Positions 52,201 through 60,329 of a DNA stretch of 64,000 nucleotides are shown one piece after another. Below the pieces are notes generated by a model, which was not told where the DNA came from, did no database searches, and saw only the letters and a list, made by a program, of their open reading frames with translations. The stretch is from NCBI GenBank assembly GCA_024233215.1, contig JACKPW010000001.1, positions 558,001 through 622,000 on the forward strand. The letters are read 5' to 3'. Numbering within the stretch: the first letter of the stretch is position 1; every line of letters starts with the position of its first letter. This DNA is from Verrucomicrobiales bacterium (GTDB taxonomy: Bacteria; Verrucomicrobiota; Verrucomicrobiia; Limisphaerales; J093). The position numbers and the translations under genes are program-made.

Positions 52201-52302
52201 GCGCTCGATCCGCAGTTCGACCGCTTGCAGGCCTGCCCCGGCAAGGAACGTCAGCAGGGAACCGGTGAGGAACGGTTGCATCGGAATTCGCGTGGATCTC
52301 AT
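46267..52302 (-). CDS. giant secreted multidomain protein (IPT, ZU5-like, TSP3, two propellers)
   Basis: 2011 residues from ATG 52302, which precedes a signal peptide (MQPFLTGSLLTFLAGAGLQA); the frame stays open upstream but that part is antisense to the sulfatase gene. In order: Ig/cadherin-like domains (about 80-320), an IPT/TIG domain (324-410), a ZU5-like domain (about 500-635), and a glycine-rich, low-complexity region with a poly-Pro run (790-1035). Thrombospondin type-3 calcium repeats (DTDGDGLSDPDEAILGTNPN, about 1190-1280) follow, then a YncE-like propeller (1280-1510) and a PD40/TolB-like propeller to the end. Probably a calcium-binding surface or exported protein. The poly-C/poly-G tract makes its frame sensitive to slippage. 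Confidence 0.8.
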   Translation of the reverse strand: MRSTRIPMQPFLTGSLLTFLAGAGLQAVELRIERKADHVVLAWPSAATGYVLQWSPDLGAGGWMPVASDPERVGEMDTVEELLAETARYYRLRAAVPSAPLILGITAPTSLVLGESSVATLGYSDPDGDITTVGWSQANALGTTVSEIPAEVLSLLNPQGEIDLALKTGRLVLGPNEFTVTLKDDRGLVSASQRFVVEVVGRAVGGVAPVLSGLELTPGSLRRPRGPRDSLGVVGRFSYTDPDGDLERLRLRVTDPQGAGKGAEFSAAALGMNGGTGVFEGPLFSLHAGDPLGAYAVELVLIDAAGHLSGTASGIFTLQTSGGEEPLAITGSSPTSGLPGAMVVLHGSGFAGLDPAVDQVTLGGVPLEVAEATAGELSVLLPANASSGRFRVERRTAVACSPDEFLVPERIQLTPSRAQIPVRNTLQLTASVVASGEYHLVWSVDGLPGGNPDVGFVSPDGLYRSPGVVPAGEVVVVTAWLASKPEVGGEAEVRIVPQPPVPGRALILPQAGGQVQANDGRSKVTVPAGALTGGQEIFVTTLYGEDVPASPPDEHVVGAARFEPEGTAFAEPVTITLPLNRHMQPGTQLSLQRFDEGTRRFVDEGRLATVAESGAEAVAEVLHFSVFAVLTEVVGGTVLPVVSAMVPAAGVEGMKLPVHFRGQDLLPWLELQVLRDGAPTGDIHPGTLFSLGEEAGAVLDIQTLPDLGEGESRVYTLRLHHPGTALFTDVPFTVEGLDEWIVEAGPTLRLNNPPPRRYSSVRIEPNAVVQVDAGHLDVEATGPITIDGSILAEGGAGMPGNGVAGGVGATGASPGGDGGQGRSDDGCGPGQLATAGTAALNCAPPESYGGDGNVVVLDDGVYQGRGGKPGKNLGPGFFDLVVDVIGCLDGNLLACFSAVVGVIELVDDLEGLDEGEPLGKPGENGVYAETPGVAGPGHGKGGGGGWGGGVLEIDFGPPPPPPRGGGARPAAAAPPRPLSLATADCLRVNGRLSTMGGDGGDGAPSPDSKSVPLFGKVRGFSGGGGGGGSGGRMTLVAGEGFALGEDGSAAMHGGLAGCRTVLTDGEGRTIRLRRKYHDQAPHGLRRITEPDDLYPRGSPVFARPTDLLSVETKVTFTGVIRAEIHNGITLRVVHEGQTNDILGTPLPSPNWFDERPYRVITVLQPGLNTLQVPGMHRLLHKQILYLPGEDTDGDGLSDPDEAILGTNPNLADTDADGLGDLDEVIARYDPLDPDMDDDGFLDGEDVVAGTSPTIADTDEDGFWDSAEVLLGSDPLLATSVPERIRPDLLYASSSGGADGYRLTLIEPGTGRMGLLGQPNGLLGFGLALDFLPRLYVARHSDLALHDPLSGETASVGDLLSSGLPITTEHLTYHPVLDRLFAVESAPPPGFEATGQLLRVDPNDGTAERLSLAGPSPIHSLLCTKEGNLYAAVADTLDSDKLVELDPGDGAVLTEIGPMGYSPVYGMAVAPNGVVYASQVVGFRSRLLRVDLTTGVATPLGRVLHRAVFDLAAPAFQLPSPLVSINARNAAAGDAGSGSAVWIMRRDCLTPDGRFVVFGSDASDLTGVADENATTDVFVRDLEQGTTALISVDVTGTGSARFNEAYGSGVSLPGPISDDGRYVLFTSMATNLTAFTALAEPTLFRRDLVAGVTELVAMNASGTGPALGAIREGAISGNGRFVTFHGGMWHVPGYLNLFADVWLRDMTLHQTRLVSADSAGAGGNGVSLNPLVSADGRYIVFQSEATNLSPLPDANEGADLFYFDALTSDLALVTRNVNGTAAANAPALSYVISRNGRYVAFTSQATDLTDFPDTNEVADVFLWDRASGIITLVTVNAAGNAAVSWPAGRVPGGAGLGVVTDDGVVAFSSDTPELVVGDTNDDFDVFVFDIRTGMMELISMGASGLAPGNGASAVADLSRDGSRVAFISGARDLVEGVEYESASWFALVRDRTAATTTLISTELVGPSKTARNCNSVFLSGDGHAVIFECDRWEIVRIPDTNGALDLYHRRLP
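49404..49435. repeat. homopolymer pair C12-GC-G18 inside the giant gene
   Basis: Twelve C (49404-49415), then GC, then eighteen G (49418-49435). On the coding strand the G-run encodes six prolines and the C-run encodes glycines. Such runs slip in replication and also break sequencing, so either phase variation or an assembly error is possible. Confidence 0.8.
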
Positions 52303-52677
52303 CAGAAGCGTGGGTTTGCTGTGGTTGCGACCAGCCCCATCCCCGTCCACCCTCCCGCCAGACCGGCCGGCGATGCCACGTTTCCCATCCCGACGACCGG
52401 GTTCGAACCGCCGGAGCCCCGCCGCCATTTCCCCAGCGCAACACCGGGCCAGGCAGGCACTCCGCCGACGCGGCGAACAGGAGCTTGGTCTGAAATGAAA
52501 ACAATTCCCCCCACCAGGGAATGTCAAGCCGCGATGTTCCGTCTGTCTGCAACGCAACGCAACGACGACGAGAGGCGCCGTTCCACGGCCGGCCACAAGG
52601 CCCGCACAAATCGCGGTGGCTTCCGATCCTTGACTTGGCGACCCTGGCGGCAATGCTGGACTGCAGTTGAACCGAAC

Positions 52678-54153
52678 ATGAAGACGCTGCTTCCCTGCCT
52701 GCTGGCGACCCTCGCCGTGGCGGTGCGTGTGCTCCCCGCCCCGGCGGACACGCCCGCGCACCCGCGCAATCTCATCCTCCTGCTCAGCGACGATCATCGC
52801 TACGACTTCATGGGTTTCATGCCCGGGGCACCGTCCTGGTTGGAGACCCCCAGCCTCGACCGCATGGCCCGCGAGGGTGCCCACCTTGCCAATGCCTTCG
52901 TCACGACGTCCCTCTGCTCCCCGAGCCGGGCCTCCATCCTGACCGGCCAGTACATGCACCACCACCGCGTCGTGGACAACCAGCGCCCTGAACCGCCCGA
53001 CATCGTCTTCTTCCCCGCCCACCTCCAGCAGGCCGGGTACGAAACCGCGTTCTTCGGCAAGTGGCACATGGGCCACGACAGCGATGACCCGCGACCGGGA
53101 TTCACCCATTGGGCGGCATTTCGGGGTCAGGGCAGCTACGAGGGGGTGACCCTGAACATCAACGGGACGCGTCGCCACTTCGACGGCTACAACGCCGATG
53201 TCCTGACCGATCAAGCCCTGGAATGGCTGCAGGCACCGCACGAAAAGCCCTTCTATCTGCAGCTCTCTTACAAGAGCGTGCACTACCCGTTCCAACCGCC
53301 GGCCCGCGCCCTGGGACGTTACGCCGGCAAGGTGGTGCCGCGACCCGACACCATGGCCAATACCGAGGCGAATTACGAAACCCAGCCGGGCTGGGTGCGC
53401 GAACGACGTTATGGCATCCATGGCGTCGACCACATGGAAACCAGCCCGCTGGACCTCGATCCGGTGCCGGACTTCGATGCCTTCTTCCACAGCTACTGCG
53501 AAACCCTGTTCGCGCTGGACGAGAACATCGGCCGGCTGCTGGACGGTCTCCGGACCTCGGGTCTGGCAACGAACACCCTGGTGCTCTACATGGGCGACAA
53601 CGGTTTTCACCTCGGGGAACACGGCTTCTACGACAAGCGCGATGCCTATGAAACCTCCATCCGCGTGCCCCTCCTCGCGTGGGCGCCGGGGATGATCCAG
53701 CCGGGCACGGTCGTCCGCCAGATGGTGCTCAACATCGACCTCGCCCCCACCTTCCTGGAGGCTGCCGGCGTGGAGCGGCCCGGCGACTCACCCGCCTTCG
53801 ACGGACACAGCTTCTGGCCGCTGCTGCAGGGAGAATCCCCGCCCTGGCGAAATCACATCCTCTACGAATACCACTGGGAACGGAACTTCCCGGCCACCCC
53901 CAGCCTGTTCGCGATCCGCACCGAACGCTTCAAATACGTCTACACCCATGGCCTGTGGGACAAGGACGGGTTCTATGACCTGGCAACGGATCCGGTCGAA
54001 CGCCATAACCTCATCCATGTGCCCGCCTACCAACAACAGATCGACCTCCTCCAACGCCAGCTCTTCGCTGAACTCGAAGCCAGCGGGGCGCTGAACATCC
54101 CCGTGCTTCCCCCCGCCGGCGAGGTGTTGGACGACCGCAAACTCCACCGGTAA
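52678..54153 (+). CDS. secreted type I sulfatase
   Basis: 491 residues. Signal peptide (LLPCLLATLAVAVRVLPAPA). Core LILLLSDDHRYDFMGFM supplies metal ligands. The formylglycine motif is Cys80 in LCSPSRASILTGQY, followed by FFGKWHMGHD. Metal-binding YMGDNGFHLGEHGFYDKRDAYE is present in the C-terminal half, where GDNG replaces the more usual SDHG. Family S1 sulfatases remove sulfate esters from polysaccharides after maturation by a formylglycine-generating enzyme or anSME, which is not in the window. ATG 52678 precedes the signal peptide. Confidence 0.92.
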   Translation: MKTLLPCLLATLAVAVRVLPAPADTPAHPRNLILLLSDDHRYDFMGFMPGAPSWLETPSLDRMAREGAHLANAFVTTSLCSPSRASILTGQYMHHHRVVDNQRPEPPDIVFFPAHLQQAGYETAFFGKWHMGHDSDDPRPGFTHWAAFRGQGSYEGVTLNINGTRRHFDGYNADVLTDQALEWLQAPHEKPFYLQLSYKSVHYPFQPPARALGRYAGKVVPRPDTMANTEANYETQPGWVRERRYGIHGVDHMETSPLDLDPVPDFDAFFHSYCETLFALDENIGRLLDGLRTSGLATNTLVLYMGDNGFHLGEHGFYDKRDAYETSIRVPLLAWAPGMIQPGTVVRQMVLNIDLAPTFLEAAGVERPGDSPAFDGHSFWPLLQGESPPWRNHILYEYHWERNFPATPSLFAIRTERFKYVYTHGLWDKDGFYDLATDPVERHNLIHVPAYQQQIDLLQRQLFAELEASGALNIPVLPPAGEVLDDRKLHR

Positions 54154-54262
54154 GCGCTCCACTCCGCGCGTCCGGCAACCTCGCCTGCGCCAGCCGTCTT
54201 GACGCCTTTTCGGACCCCGGCAATTCATGCGCGGACTCACGTCCGCGGCTACGGAGCACGAT

Positions 54263-55357
54263 TCAAGCCTTCGGCGGCTCGCCGCGCAGGGCCGACCGAA
54301 TCATCAGAAACTCACCGATGTTCTCCGCGGTCAGCAACCCGATCACCCGACCCTCCTGCACCACCGGCAGGGAATGACACTCGCAACCCTCCAACCGGGC
54401 GAAAGCGGATTCCGCCATCTCACAGGGATCCGCCGTTTCGAACCGCCGGTCCATCGCGTCCCCCACTGGAAGCTCCTTGCCGCGCTTCGCGAGCGCGGTG
54501 AGTAACCTCCGCCGCGTCAGCACCCCCACCACCCGCCCCTGCTCTGTCACCGGGAAGTCCTGCTGAAATCCCTCCAGGACGTGAGCCACGGCATCCGCCA
54601 GGGTTTGCGCGGGATGCAGGGTGCGGAAATCCCGGATCATGACGGACTGGATGGGAATCCCATCAAGCGCCGACTGCACCTTCACCATGCTGGCCTCCTG
54701 TTCTGCGCCGAGATAGACGAAGATGGCGATGAACACGAGGAACGGGTGCATCTTGGCCAGACCAATGGCGCCCGCCGCAAACGCCAGGACCTGCCCGACA
54801 TCCGCCGCAATCCGTGTGGCGCGCACATAGTCCAGCCGCATCGCCAGCAACGCCCGCAACACGCGGCCGCCATCCATCGGAAACGCCGGGATCAAATTGA
54901 ACAGCGCGAGACCGATGTTGACGTACTGCAGCTTGGCCAGCAGCGGAGTGCCGATCAACCGGAAGCTGGTGACTCCGGTGATGGCGTCGGCGGATCGCAC
55001 CAGCATCCAAAACACAACCGCCAGCACCACGTTGACCGCCGGGCCGGCGAGGGCGACCACCAATTCCTGGGCCGGCTTGTCCGGCATGCGGTCCAACCGG
55101 GCCACACCGCCGATCGGCAGCAGGGTGATGTCCTGGGTGGGAATGCCATAGCGTCGGGCCGCCAACGCGTGTCCCAGTTCGTGCAGCACGATGATCCCGA
55201 ACAACGCCGCCACAAAGGCAAGTCCGTGGATCGCGTCATTCACATTCTGCCGGACCGACCACGCACTGATCGCAACCCACCCCACCAGGAGCAGGAAGGT
55301 CGCATGCATGTAAACGTCGATGCCGGCCACCCGACCGATACGCCATGACCACTTCAT
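54263..55357 (-). CDS. site-2 protease family (M50) metalloprotease with two CBS domains
   Basis: 364 residues. Six membrane segments; zinc motif His59-Glu60-x2-His63 in IIVLHELGHALAARRYG, and the third ligand Asp162 in NLIPAFPMDGGRVLRA. The C-terminal half holds a CBS pair (MIRDFRTLHPAQTLADAVAH... and VGDAMDRRFETADPCEMAES...). Such CBS-linked S2P proteases cleave within membranes, with CBS domains sensing adenosyl ligands; substrates are unknown. Start at 55357 with AGAGGAAAC just upstream as a ribosome site. Convergent with the sulfatase gene and divergent from mnmA. Confidence 0.9.
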   Translation of the reverse strand: MKWSWRIGRVAGIDVYMHATFLLLVGWVAISAWSVRQNVNDAIHGLAFVAALFGIIVLHELGHALAARRYGIPTQDITLLPIGGVARLDRMPDKPAQELVVALAGPAVNVVLAVVFWMLVRSADAITGVTSFRLIGTPLLAKLQYVNIGLALFNLIPAFPMDGGRVLRALLAMRLDYVRATRIAADVGQVLAFAAGAIGLAKMHPFLVFIAIFVYLGAEQEASMVKVQSALDGIPIQSVMIRDFRTLHPAQTLADAVAHVLEGFQQDFPVTEQGRVVGVLTRRRLLTALAKRGKELPVGDAMDRRFETADPCEMAESAFARLEGCECHSLPVVQEGRVIGLLTAENIGEFLMIRSALRGEPPKA

Positions 55358-55561
55358 GTTTCCTCTTCTACCGCATCTCAGACCCGGCGTCGCGTCCAAA
55401 GGTTCAAACGACCGGCCAAACCCGTCGGGGCACCCGACGGAGTGGAGACGGCTCGGCGCCGAAAAACTCGCGTCGCACGGGTGACCCTGCACCCGGGGGA
55501 CGAGCCGTCCCCGTTCCTTCCTCGGCCTTCGGATTTCGGATTTCGGGTTTTCCCCGGGGAC

Positions 55562-55590
55562 TTTACACGCCCCGACCCACTGCCTACCTT
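55562..55590 (+). promoter_or_regulatory. predicted near-leaderless promoter of mnmA
   Basis: TTTACA (55562-55567), 17-base spacer, TACCTT (55585-55590), then 8 bases to the ATG at 55599, so transcription would begin at or near the start codon. Confidence 0.45.
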
Positions 55591-55598
55591 GCGCGGCC

Positions 55599-56702
55599 AT
55601 GACGGGCAACAGCGACACGCGTGTGGTGGTGGGAATGAGCGGCGGGGTGGACTCCTCGACCGCCGCCGCGCTGTTGCTGGAGCAGGGACACCAGGTCATC
55701 GGGATCACGTTGAAGCTGTGGCCGCAGGACTGCCTGTCGCGTGCCGAGGACAAATGCTGCGGCCCCCAGGCCGTCTCGGATGCCCGGTCGGTCTGCCAGC
55801 GGCTCGGGATTCCGTTCTACCTGGTGGACGAGGCCAACGCGTTTCAGCAGGAGGTCATCGCCTACTTTGCCGCCGAGTACCGGGCCGGCCGCACGCCGAA
55901 CCCCTGCGTGATGTGCAATGAGAAACTCAAGTTCGGCACCCTGCTCACCCAGGCCCGCAAGCTCGGCGGCACCCACGTGGCCACGGGACATTACGCACGG
56001 GTCGAGCGCGGGCCGGACTCCGGGCGCTGGCTGCTCAAGCGGGGCCGGGATCCGCGCCGCGACCAGAGCTACTTCCTGTTCTCCCTCCGCCAGGAGCAAC
56101 TCGCGCATATCCTCTTTCCCTTGGGCGAACTGCTGAAGACCGAGACCCGCGAACACGCCCGCGGCCACCGGTTGAAGACCGCCGACAAGGAGGAGAGCAT
56201 GGAAATCTGCTTCGTGCCGGACAACGACTACGGCGGGTTTCTCCGGAAGGCCGGGCTGGTCGCGCCACACGCCGGGGAAATCGTGGATCTCGACGGCCGG
56301 GTGCTGGGCCGGCACGAGGGCATCGAATTCTTCACCATCGGCCAGCGACGCGGACTGCGAATAGCGGCCCCGGCACCGCTCTACGTGCTGGACCTCGATC
56401 CCGCCCGCAACCGCGTCCTGGTCGGTCCAGCCTCGGAACTGCAGCGGAGGGGATTCTCGGTCGCCCGCTGCAACTGGATTTCCTGCGAGGAACCAGCAGG
56501 CCCGGTCGAGGCGCTCGTCAAGATCCGCTACAACCACCCCGGAACCCCCGGCATGATCACCCCCCTGCCCGGCGGACGCGCCCGGGTGGAGTTGAAGGAA
56601 CCGCAGCGTGCGATCACCCCGGGCCAGGCGAGTGTGTTCTATCAGGGCGACACCGTGCTCGGAGGCGGGTGGATCGAGCGGTTCGAGCACCCCCAGCCGT
56701 AA
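55599..56702 (+). CDS. mnmA: tRNA-specific 2-thiouridylase
   Basis: 367 residues. Makes s2U34 in tRNA-Lys, -Glu and -Gln using sulfur relayed by Tus/IscS-type donors. The PP-loop ATP site is SGGVDSS (14-20). The two catalytic cysteines are Cys103 (NPCVMCNE) and Cys204 (MEICFVPDNDY). GHYARVERG and DQSYFLFSL are further family marks. Length normal. The window also encodes tRNA-Gln, but with the CUG anticodon, which lacks the U34 target. Confidence 0.96.
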   Translation: MTGNSDTRVVVGMSGGVDSSTAAALLLEQGHQVIGITLKLWPQDCLSRAEDKCCGPQAVSDARSVCQRLGIPFYLVDEANAFQQEVIAYFAAEYRAGRTPNPCVMCNEKLKFGTLLTQARKLGGTHVATGHYARVERGPDSGRWLLKRGRDPRRDQSYFLFSLRQEQLAHILFPLGELLKTETREHARGHRLKTADKEESMEICFVPDNDYGGFLRKAGLVAPHAGEIVDLDGRVLGRHEGIEFFTIGQRRGLRIAAPAPLYVLDLDPARNRVLVGPASELQRRGFSVARCNWISCEEPAGPVEALVKIRYNHPGTPGMITPLPGGRARVELKEPQRAITPGQASVFYQGDTVLGGGWIERFEHPQP

Positions 56703-56759
56703 CCATGGTGTCGCAATGGTATCCGGTCACCGGCCGGTCCGGGCCGGGCTCGGGACGTG

Positions 56760-56777
56760 CGGACACGGCTGTCCGCG
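56760..56777. repeat. REP-like hairpin, GCGGACA type
   Basis: GCGGACA-CGGC-TGTCCGC, perfect 7-bp stem, followed by GCTCCTGGCGG. Same core as 30816-30837; a half copy (GACAAGGCTTTCCGCGCTCC) is at 13499-13518. Confidence 0.5.
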
Positions 56778-56812
56778 CTCCTGGCGGGGCGCAATCCGGC
56801 GGAATCCGCTTT

Positions 56813-56841
56813 TGACATCACCGGGCGCTTTGTCCACTTTG
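56813..56841 (+). promoter_or_regulatory. predicted topB promoter
   Basis: Perfect TTGACA (56813-56818), 17-base spacer, CACTTT (56836-56841). It leaves a leader of about 105 bases before the topB ATG. Confidence 0.4.
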
Positions 56842-56952
56842 CCGCTCCGCGCCATCGCAGGCGGACCGGACGGAGTTGAGGCAGGGTGCGAGCGATGTGA
56901 ACCCCCGCCGTCGAGTCCCCGGGTCGCGAACCTGAAGGAGCGCACCATCATC

Positions 56953-59769
56953 ATGGGCAAGGCATTGATCATCGCGGAGAAACCGTCCGTCGCCACGGAC
57001 ATCACCCGGGCGTTGGGTGGTTTCCAACGCAAGCAGGACTACTTCGAGAACGACGATTACGTCGTCTCCTCGGCGATCGGTCACTTGCTGGAAATCACGC
57101 CGCCGGCGGGCGTCGAGCCGCAGCGGGGCAAGTGGAAGTTCGAGAACCTGCCGGTCATGCCGGCGCATTTCGATCTCAACCCCATCGAGAAGACCGAGGG
57201 CCGGCTGAAGCTCCTGACCAAGCTGATGCGCCGGAAGGACGTGGACAGCCTGATCAACGCCTGCGACGCCGGCCGCGAGGGGGAGTTGATCTTCCGCTAT
57301 ATCGAACAGCACGCCCGAAGCGGCAAGCCGGTCCAGCGCCTCTGGCTGCAGTCCATGACTCCCGCCGCCATTCGCGACGGCTTTTCGCATCTGCGGTCGG
57401 ACCAGGACATGCGTCCGCTCGCCGACGCCGCCACCTGCCGGAGTGAATCGGACTGGCTGGTCGGGATCAACGGCACGCGGGCGATGACGGCCTTCAACTC
57501 GAAGAGCGGCGGGTTCCATCTGACCACGGTTGGCCGGGTGCAAACGCCCACGTTGGCGATTGTTGTCGAGCGGGAGCAGAAGATTCGGGCCTTCGTGGCG
57601 CGCGATTATTGGGAGGTCATTGCGACGTTCCAGGCCGGCGCCGGCGCCTACACGGGCCGCTGGTTTGATGAGGGCTTTGTTCGCCCCGGCGGCAAGAACG
57701 GCGACCCCGACCAGCGCGCCGAACGCATCTGGGAAAAGGCACGCGCGGAGGGGTTGCGCGACCTCTGCCTTGGGAAGCCGGGCAGCGTCACGGAGGAAAG
57801 CAAGCCCACCACCCAGAATGCCCCGCTGCTCTACGACCTGACCAGTCTGCAGCGCGAGGCGAACTCCCGGTTCGGCTTTTCCGCCCGGAACACGCTCGGG
57901 ATCGCCCAGGCACTCTACGAGCGTCACAAGGTCCTGACCTACCCGCGCACCGATTCCCGGGCGTTGCCCGAGGATTACCTCGGCACCGTGCGCAAGACCC
58001 TGGAAAACCTCAAGGACGCCGCGAGTTACCGGAGCTTCGCCGCCCGTATCCTGGACCAGGACTGGGTCCGCCCAAACAAGCGCGTCTTCAACAACGCCCG
58101 CATCAGCGACCACTTCGCCATCATCCCGACCCTGCAATCGCCGCGCAAACTCACCGAGGTGGAGCAGAAGATCTACGACATGGTGACGCGCCGGTTTCTC
58201 GCCGTGTTCTTCCCCGCGGCGGAGCACCTCGAAACCACACGCATCACGCGCGTTGAAGGCGAGCCTTTCAAGACCGAGGGCAAGGTGCTCGTGAAACCGG
58301 GCTGGCTCGAGGTGTACGGTCGCGAGGCCCAGGATGACCAGCATCCCAACCTCCCGGCCGTGCAACCCGGAGAGACGGTTCAGACCACCGAAATCGAGGT
58401 GAAGGAGAACCAGACCAAGCCGCCGCCCCGCTACACGGAAGCCACGTTGCTCAGTGCCATGGAAGGCGCCGGGAAGCTGGTGGATGACGACGAATTGCGC
58501 GAGGCAATGGCGCAAAAGGGCCTCGGCACACCGGCCACCCGCGCCCAGATCATCGAGAATCTCATCGGCGAGAAATACATGCTGCGGCTGGGCAAGGAAC
58601 TCCAGCCCACCGCCAAGGCCTTTTCCCTCATGGTCCTGCTCAACGGACTCGGAATCGAGGACCTGACCAAGCCGGAGCTGACCGGCAACTGGGAGTACCA
58701 GCTCAAGCAGATGGAACTCGGCCACCTCAAACGGGAGGAATTCATGTCGGGCATTCGCGCCCTGACGGAACGCATCGTCGGCCGGGCCCGCAGCTACGAG
58801 CACGACACCATTCCCGGTGATTTCGGCACCCTGGAGGTGCCCTGCCCCAAGTGCGGCGGCCAGATCCGCGAGACTTACAAGAAGTTCCAGTGCTCCGGTT
58901 GCGATCTCGCGCTGTGGAAAATCATGGCCGGCCGGCAATTTGAACCGGCGGAGGTGGAGCAATTGCTGCGTGACAGGCAGCTCGGACCAATCGAGGGCTT
59001 TCGCTCAAAGCAGGGCCGCAGCTTCGCCGCCGTCATCAAGCTCACGCCGGAGTTCGAGGCGAAATTCGATTTTGGCGACGACGACAAGCAGCGCGACGCC
59101 GAGAAGAACGACGAGCCGGTGGATTTCACCGGTCAGGAACCTCTGGGAACGTGCCCGAAGTGCGGGGGCCGCATCTTCACCCACGGCTCGAATTACGTCT
59201 GCGAAAAGGCGGTTCCACCCGACCGGAAGTGCAAGTTCCGCGCCGGCGCAGTGATCCTGCAGCAGGCCCTCACTCCCGAACAGTTCCGCAAGCTGCTGGC
59301 CGAGGGGAAGACCGATCTGTTGAAGGACTTCGTCTCCAAACGAACGGGCAAGAAGTTCGAGGCGTTCCTGGTGTTGAAGGACGGCGAGGTCGGCTTCGAG
59401 TTTCCGCCCCGGGAGAAGAAGAAGGCGGCGGCCAAGCGGGCGGGGGCCGACAAGACCCCGCCGCCGAAGCTGGATTTCACCGGGCAAACCGCGCTCGGCA
59501 AATGCCCGAAGTGCGGGGGGCAGGTGTTCGAGGGACCGGAAAGCTACCTCTGCGAACACTCCCAGAACGAGGGCCGACGGTGCACCTTCCGCATCGGCAA
59601 GGAGATTCTCCAGCAACCCATTGAGTTGGAACAGGCGCGCCGGTTGCTGGCTGAAGGCCGCACCGATCTGCTCAGCAAGTTCGTGTCGAGCAAGACCGGC
59701 AAGGTCTTCAGTGCGAACCTGACCCTCGGCGAAAAAGGCAAAGTGGAGTTCGATTTCCCGCCGAGGTAG
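56953..59769 (+). CDS. topB: DNA topoisomerase III with three C-terminal ribbon/Crpt modules
   Basis: 938 residues. N-terminal Toprim domain (KALIIAEKPSVATDITRAL, CDAGREGELIFRYIEQ), then the type IA core with the active-site Tyr330 in KVLTYPRTDSRALPEDY. The region TEATLLSAMEGAGKLV and GTPATRAQIIENLI are also conserved. From about residue 630 there are three tandem modules, each starting with CPKCGG and continuing into a topoisomerase-C-terminal-repeat-like block (CPKCGG at about 631, 734 and 850), so the protein is longer than usual TopB (about 650-730). These may bind single-stranded DNA or partner proteins. ATG 56953 matches the family N terminus. Confidence 0.92.
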   Translation: MGKALIIAEKPSVATDITRALGGFQRKQDYFENDDYVVSSAIGHLLEITPPAGVEPQRGKWKFENLPVMPAHFDLNPIEKTEGRLKLLTKLMRRKDVDSLINACDAGREGELIFRYIEQHARSGKPVQRLWLQSMTPAAIRDGFSHLRSDQDMRPLADAATCRSESDWLVGINGTRAMTAFNSKSGGFHLTTVGRVQTPTLAIVVEREQKIRAFVARDYWEVIATFQAGAGAYTGRWFDEGFVRPGGKNGDPDQRAERIWEKARAEGLRDLCLGKPGSVTEESKPTTQNAPLLYDLTSLQREANSRFGFSARNTLGIAQALYERHKVLTYPRTDSRALPEDYLGTVRKTLENLKDAASYRSFAARILDQDWVRPNKRVFNNARISDHFAIIPTLQSPRKLTEVEQKIYDMVTRRFLAVFFPAAEHLETTRITRVEGEPFKTEGKVLVKPGWLEVYGREAQDDQHPNLPAVQPGETVQTTEIEVKENQTKPPPRYTEATLLSAMEGAGKLVDDDELREAMAQKGLGTPATRAQIIENLIGEKYMLRLGKELQPTAKAFSLMVLLNGLGIEDLTKPELTGNWEYQLKQMELGHLKREEFMSGIRALTERIVGRARSYEHDTIPGDFGTLEVPCPKCGGQIRETYKKFQCSGCDLALWKIMAGRQFEPAEVEQLLRDRQLGPIEGFRSKQGRSFAAVIKLTPEFEAKFDFGDDDKQRDAEKNDEPVDFTGQEPLGTCPKCGGRIFTHGSNYVCEKAVPPDRKCKFRAGAVILQQALTPEQFRKLLAEGKTDLLKDFVSKRTGKKFEAFLVLKDGEVGFEFPPREKKKAAAKRAGADKTPPPKLDFTGQTALGKCPKCGGQVFEGPESYLCEHSQNEGRRCTFRIGKEILQQPIELEQARRLLAEGRTDLLSKFVSSKTGKVFSANLTLGEKGKVEFDFPPR

Positions 59770-59939
59770 CATTGGTGGTATCGCTAACCGGCCTCACGTG
59801 GAGCCTCCTCTCCCAACGCGTGCCCCAATGACGCGTTGAACCCCTCCCGCATCCTGCAACCCCTCGGGGTATGCCGTTCGCCGCTACGTACGTGGTCCCT
59901 TCGGGCGAAATCGGCTTGCCCGGCTGGGGATGGGTTTCC

Positions 59940-60329
59940 ATGCTCCGCCTGACGCACGTGAATGAAAGCCCCCCAACGCCACCCGGCCCGACGGATCCCC
60001 GACTGCTGCAATTGGACCCGCTGGACAACGTCCTTTGCGTCACCCGGGCGTTGTCGGCCGGGATGGAGCTGACCATCGCCGGCGAATCCGTCGTGTTGTC
60101 CCGGGACTTCAGCCACGGTGACAAGCTGGCCGCCGGTCCCATCCCCGCCGGTGCCTCGGTGCGGAAGTATGGCCAGCCGATCGGCACGGCAACCCAGGAC
60201 ATCGCGTGCGGGGAATGGGTGCACCTGCACAACCTGAGGAGCAATTATCTGCCAACCTACCTGCACGGGACGCAGGACCGGTTCTTCGAGGAAAACGTCG
60301 AATGGCAGGCAGGCGAGGTGCAGCCATGA
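59940..60329 (+). CDS. UxaA-family dehydratase, small SAF-domain subunit
   Basis: 129 residues. SAF domain: LDPLDNVLCVTRALSAGMEL, SRDFSHGDKLAAGPIPAGAS, VRKYGQPIGTATQDIACGEW, VHLHNL. It corresponds to the N-terminal part of altronate/galactarate dehydratases. A start at 59871 would add 23 residues, but ATG 59940 begins just before the domain. Its stop overlaps the large-subunit start (ATGA), so the two are translated together and probably form one enzyme. Confidence 0.85.
   Translation: MLRLTHVNESPPTPPGPTDPRLLQLDPLDNVLCVTRALSAGMELTIAGESVVLSRDFSHGDKLAAGPIPAGASVRKYGQPIGTATQDIACGEWVHLHNLRSNYLPTYLHGTQDRFFEENVEWQAGEVQP

Noticed and set aside
52303..53622. N-terminal extension of the giant secreted protein
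   Set aside because: The extra 440 residues are antisense to the sulfatase gene and lie before the signal peptide; ATG 52302 is the sensible start.
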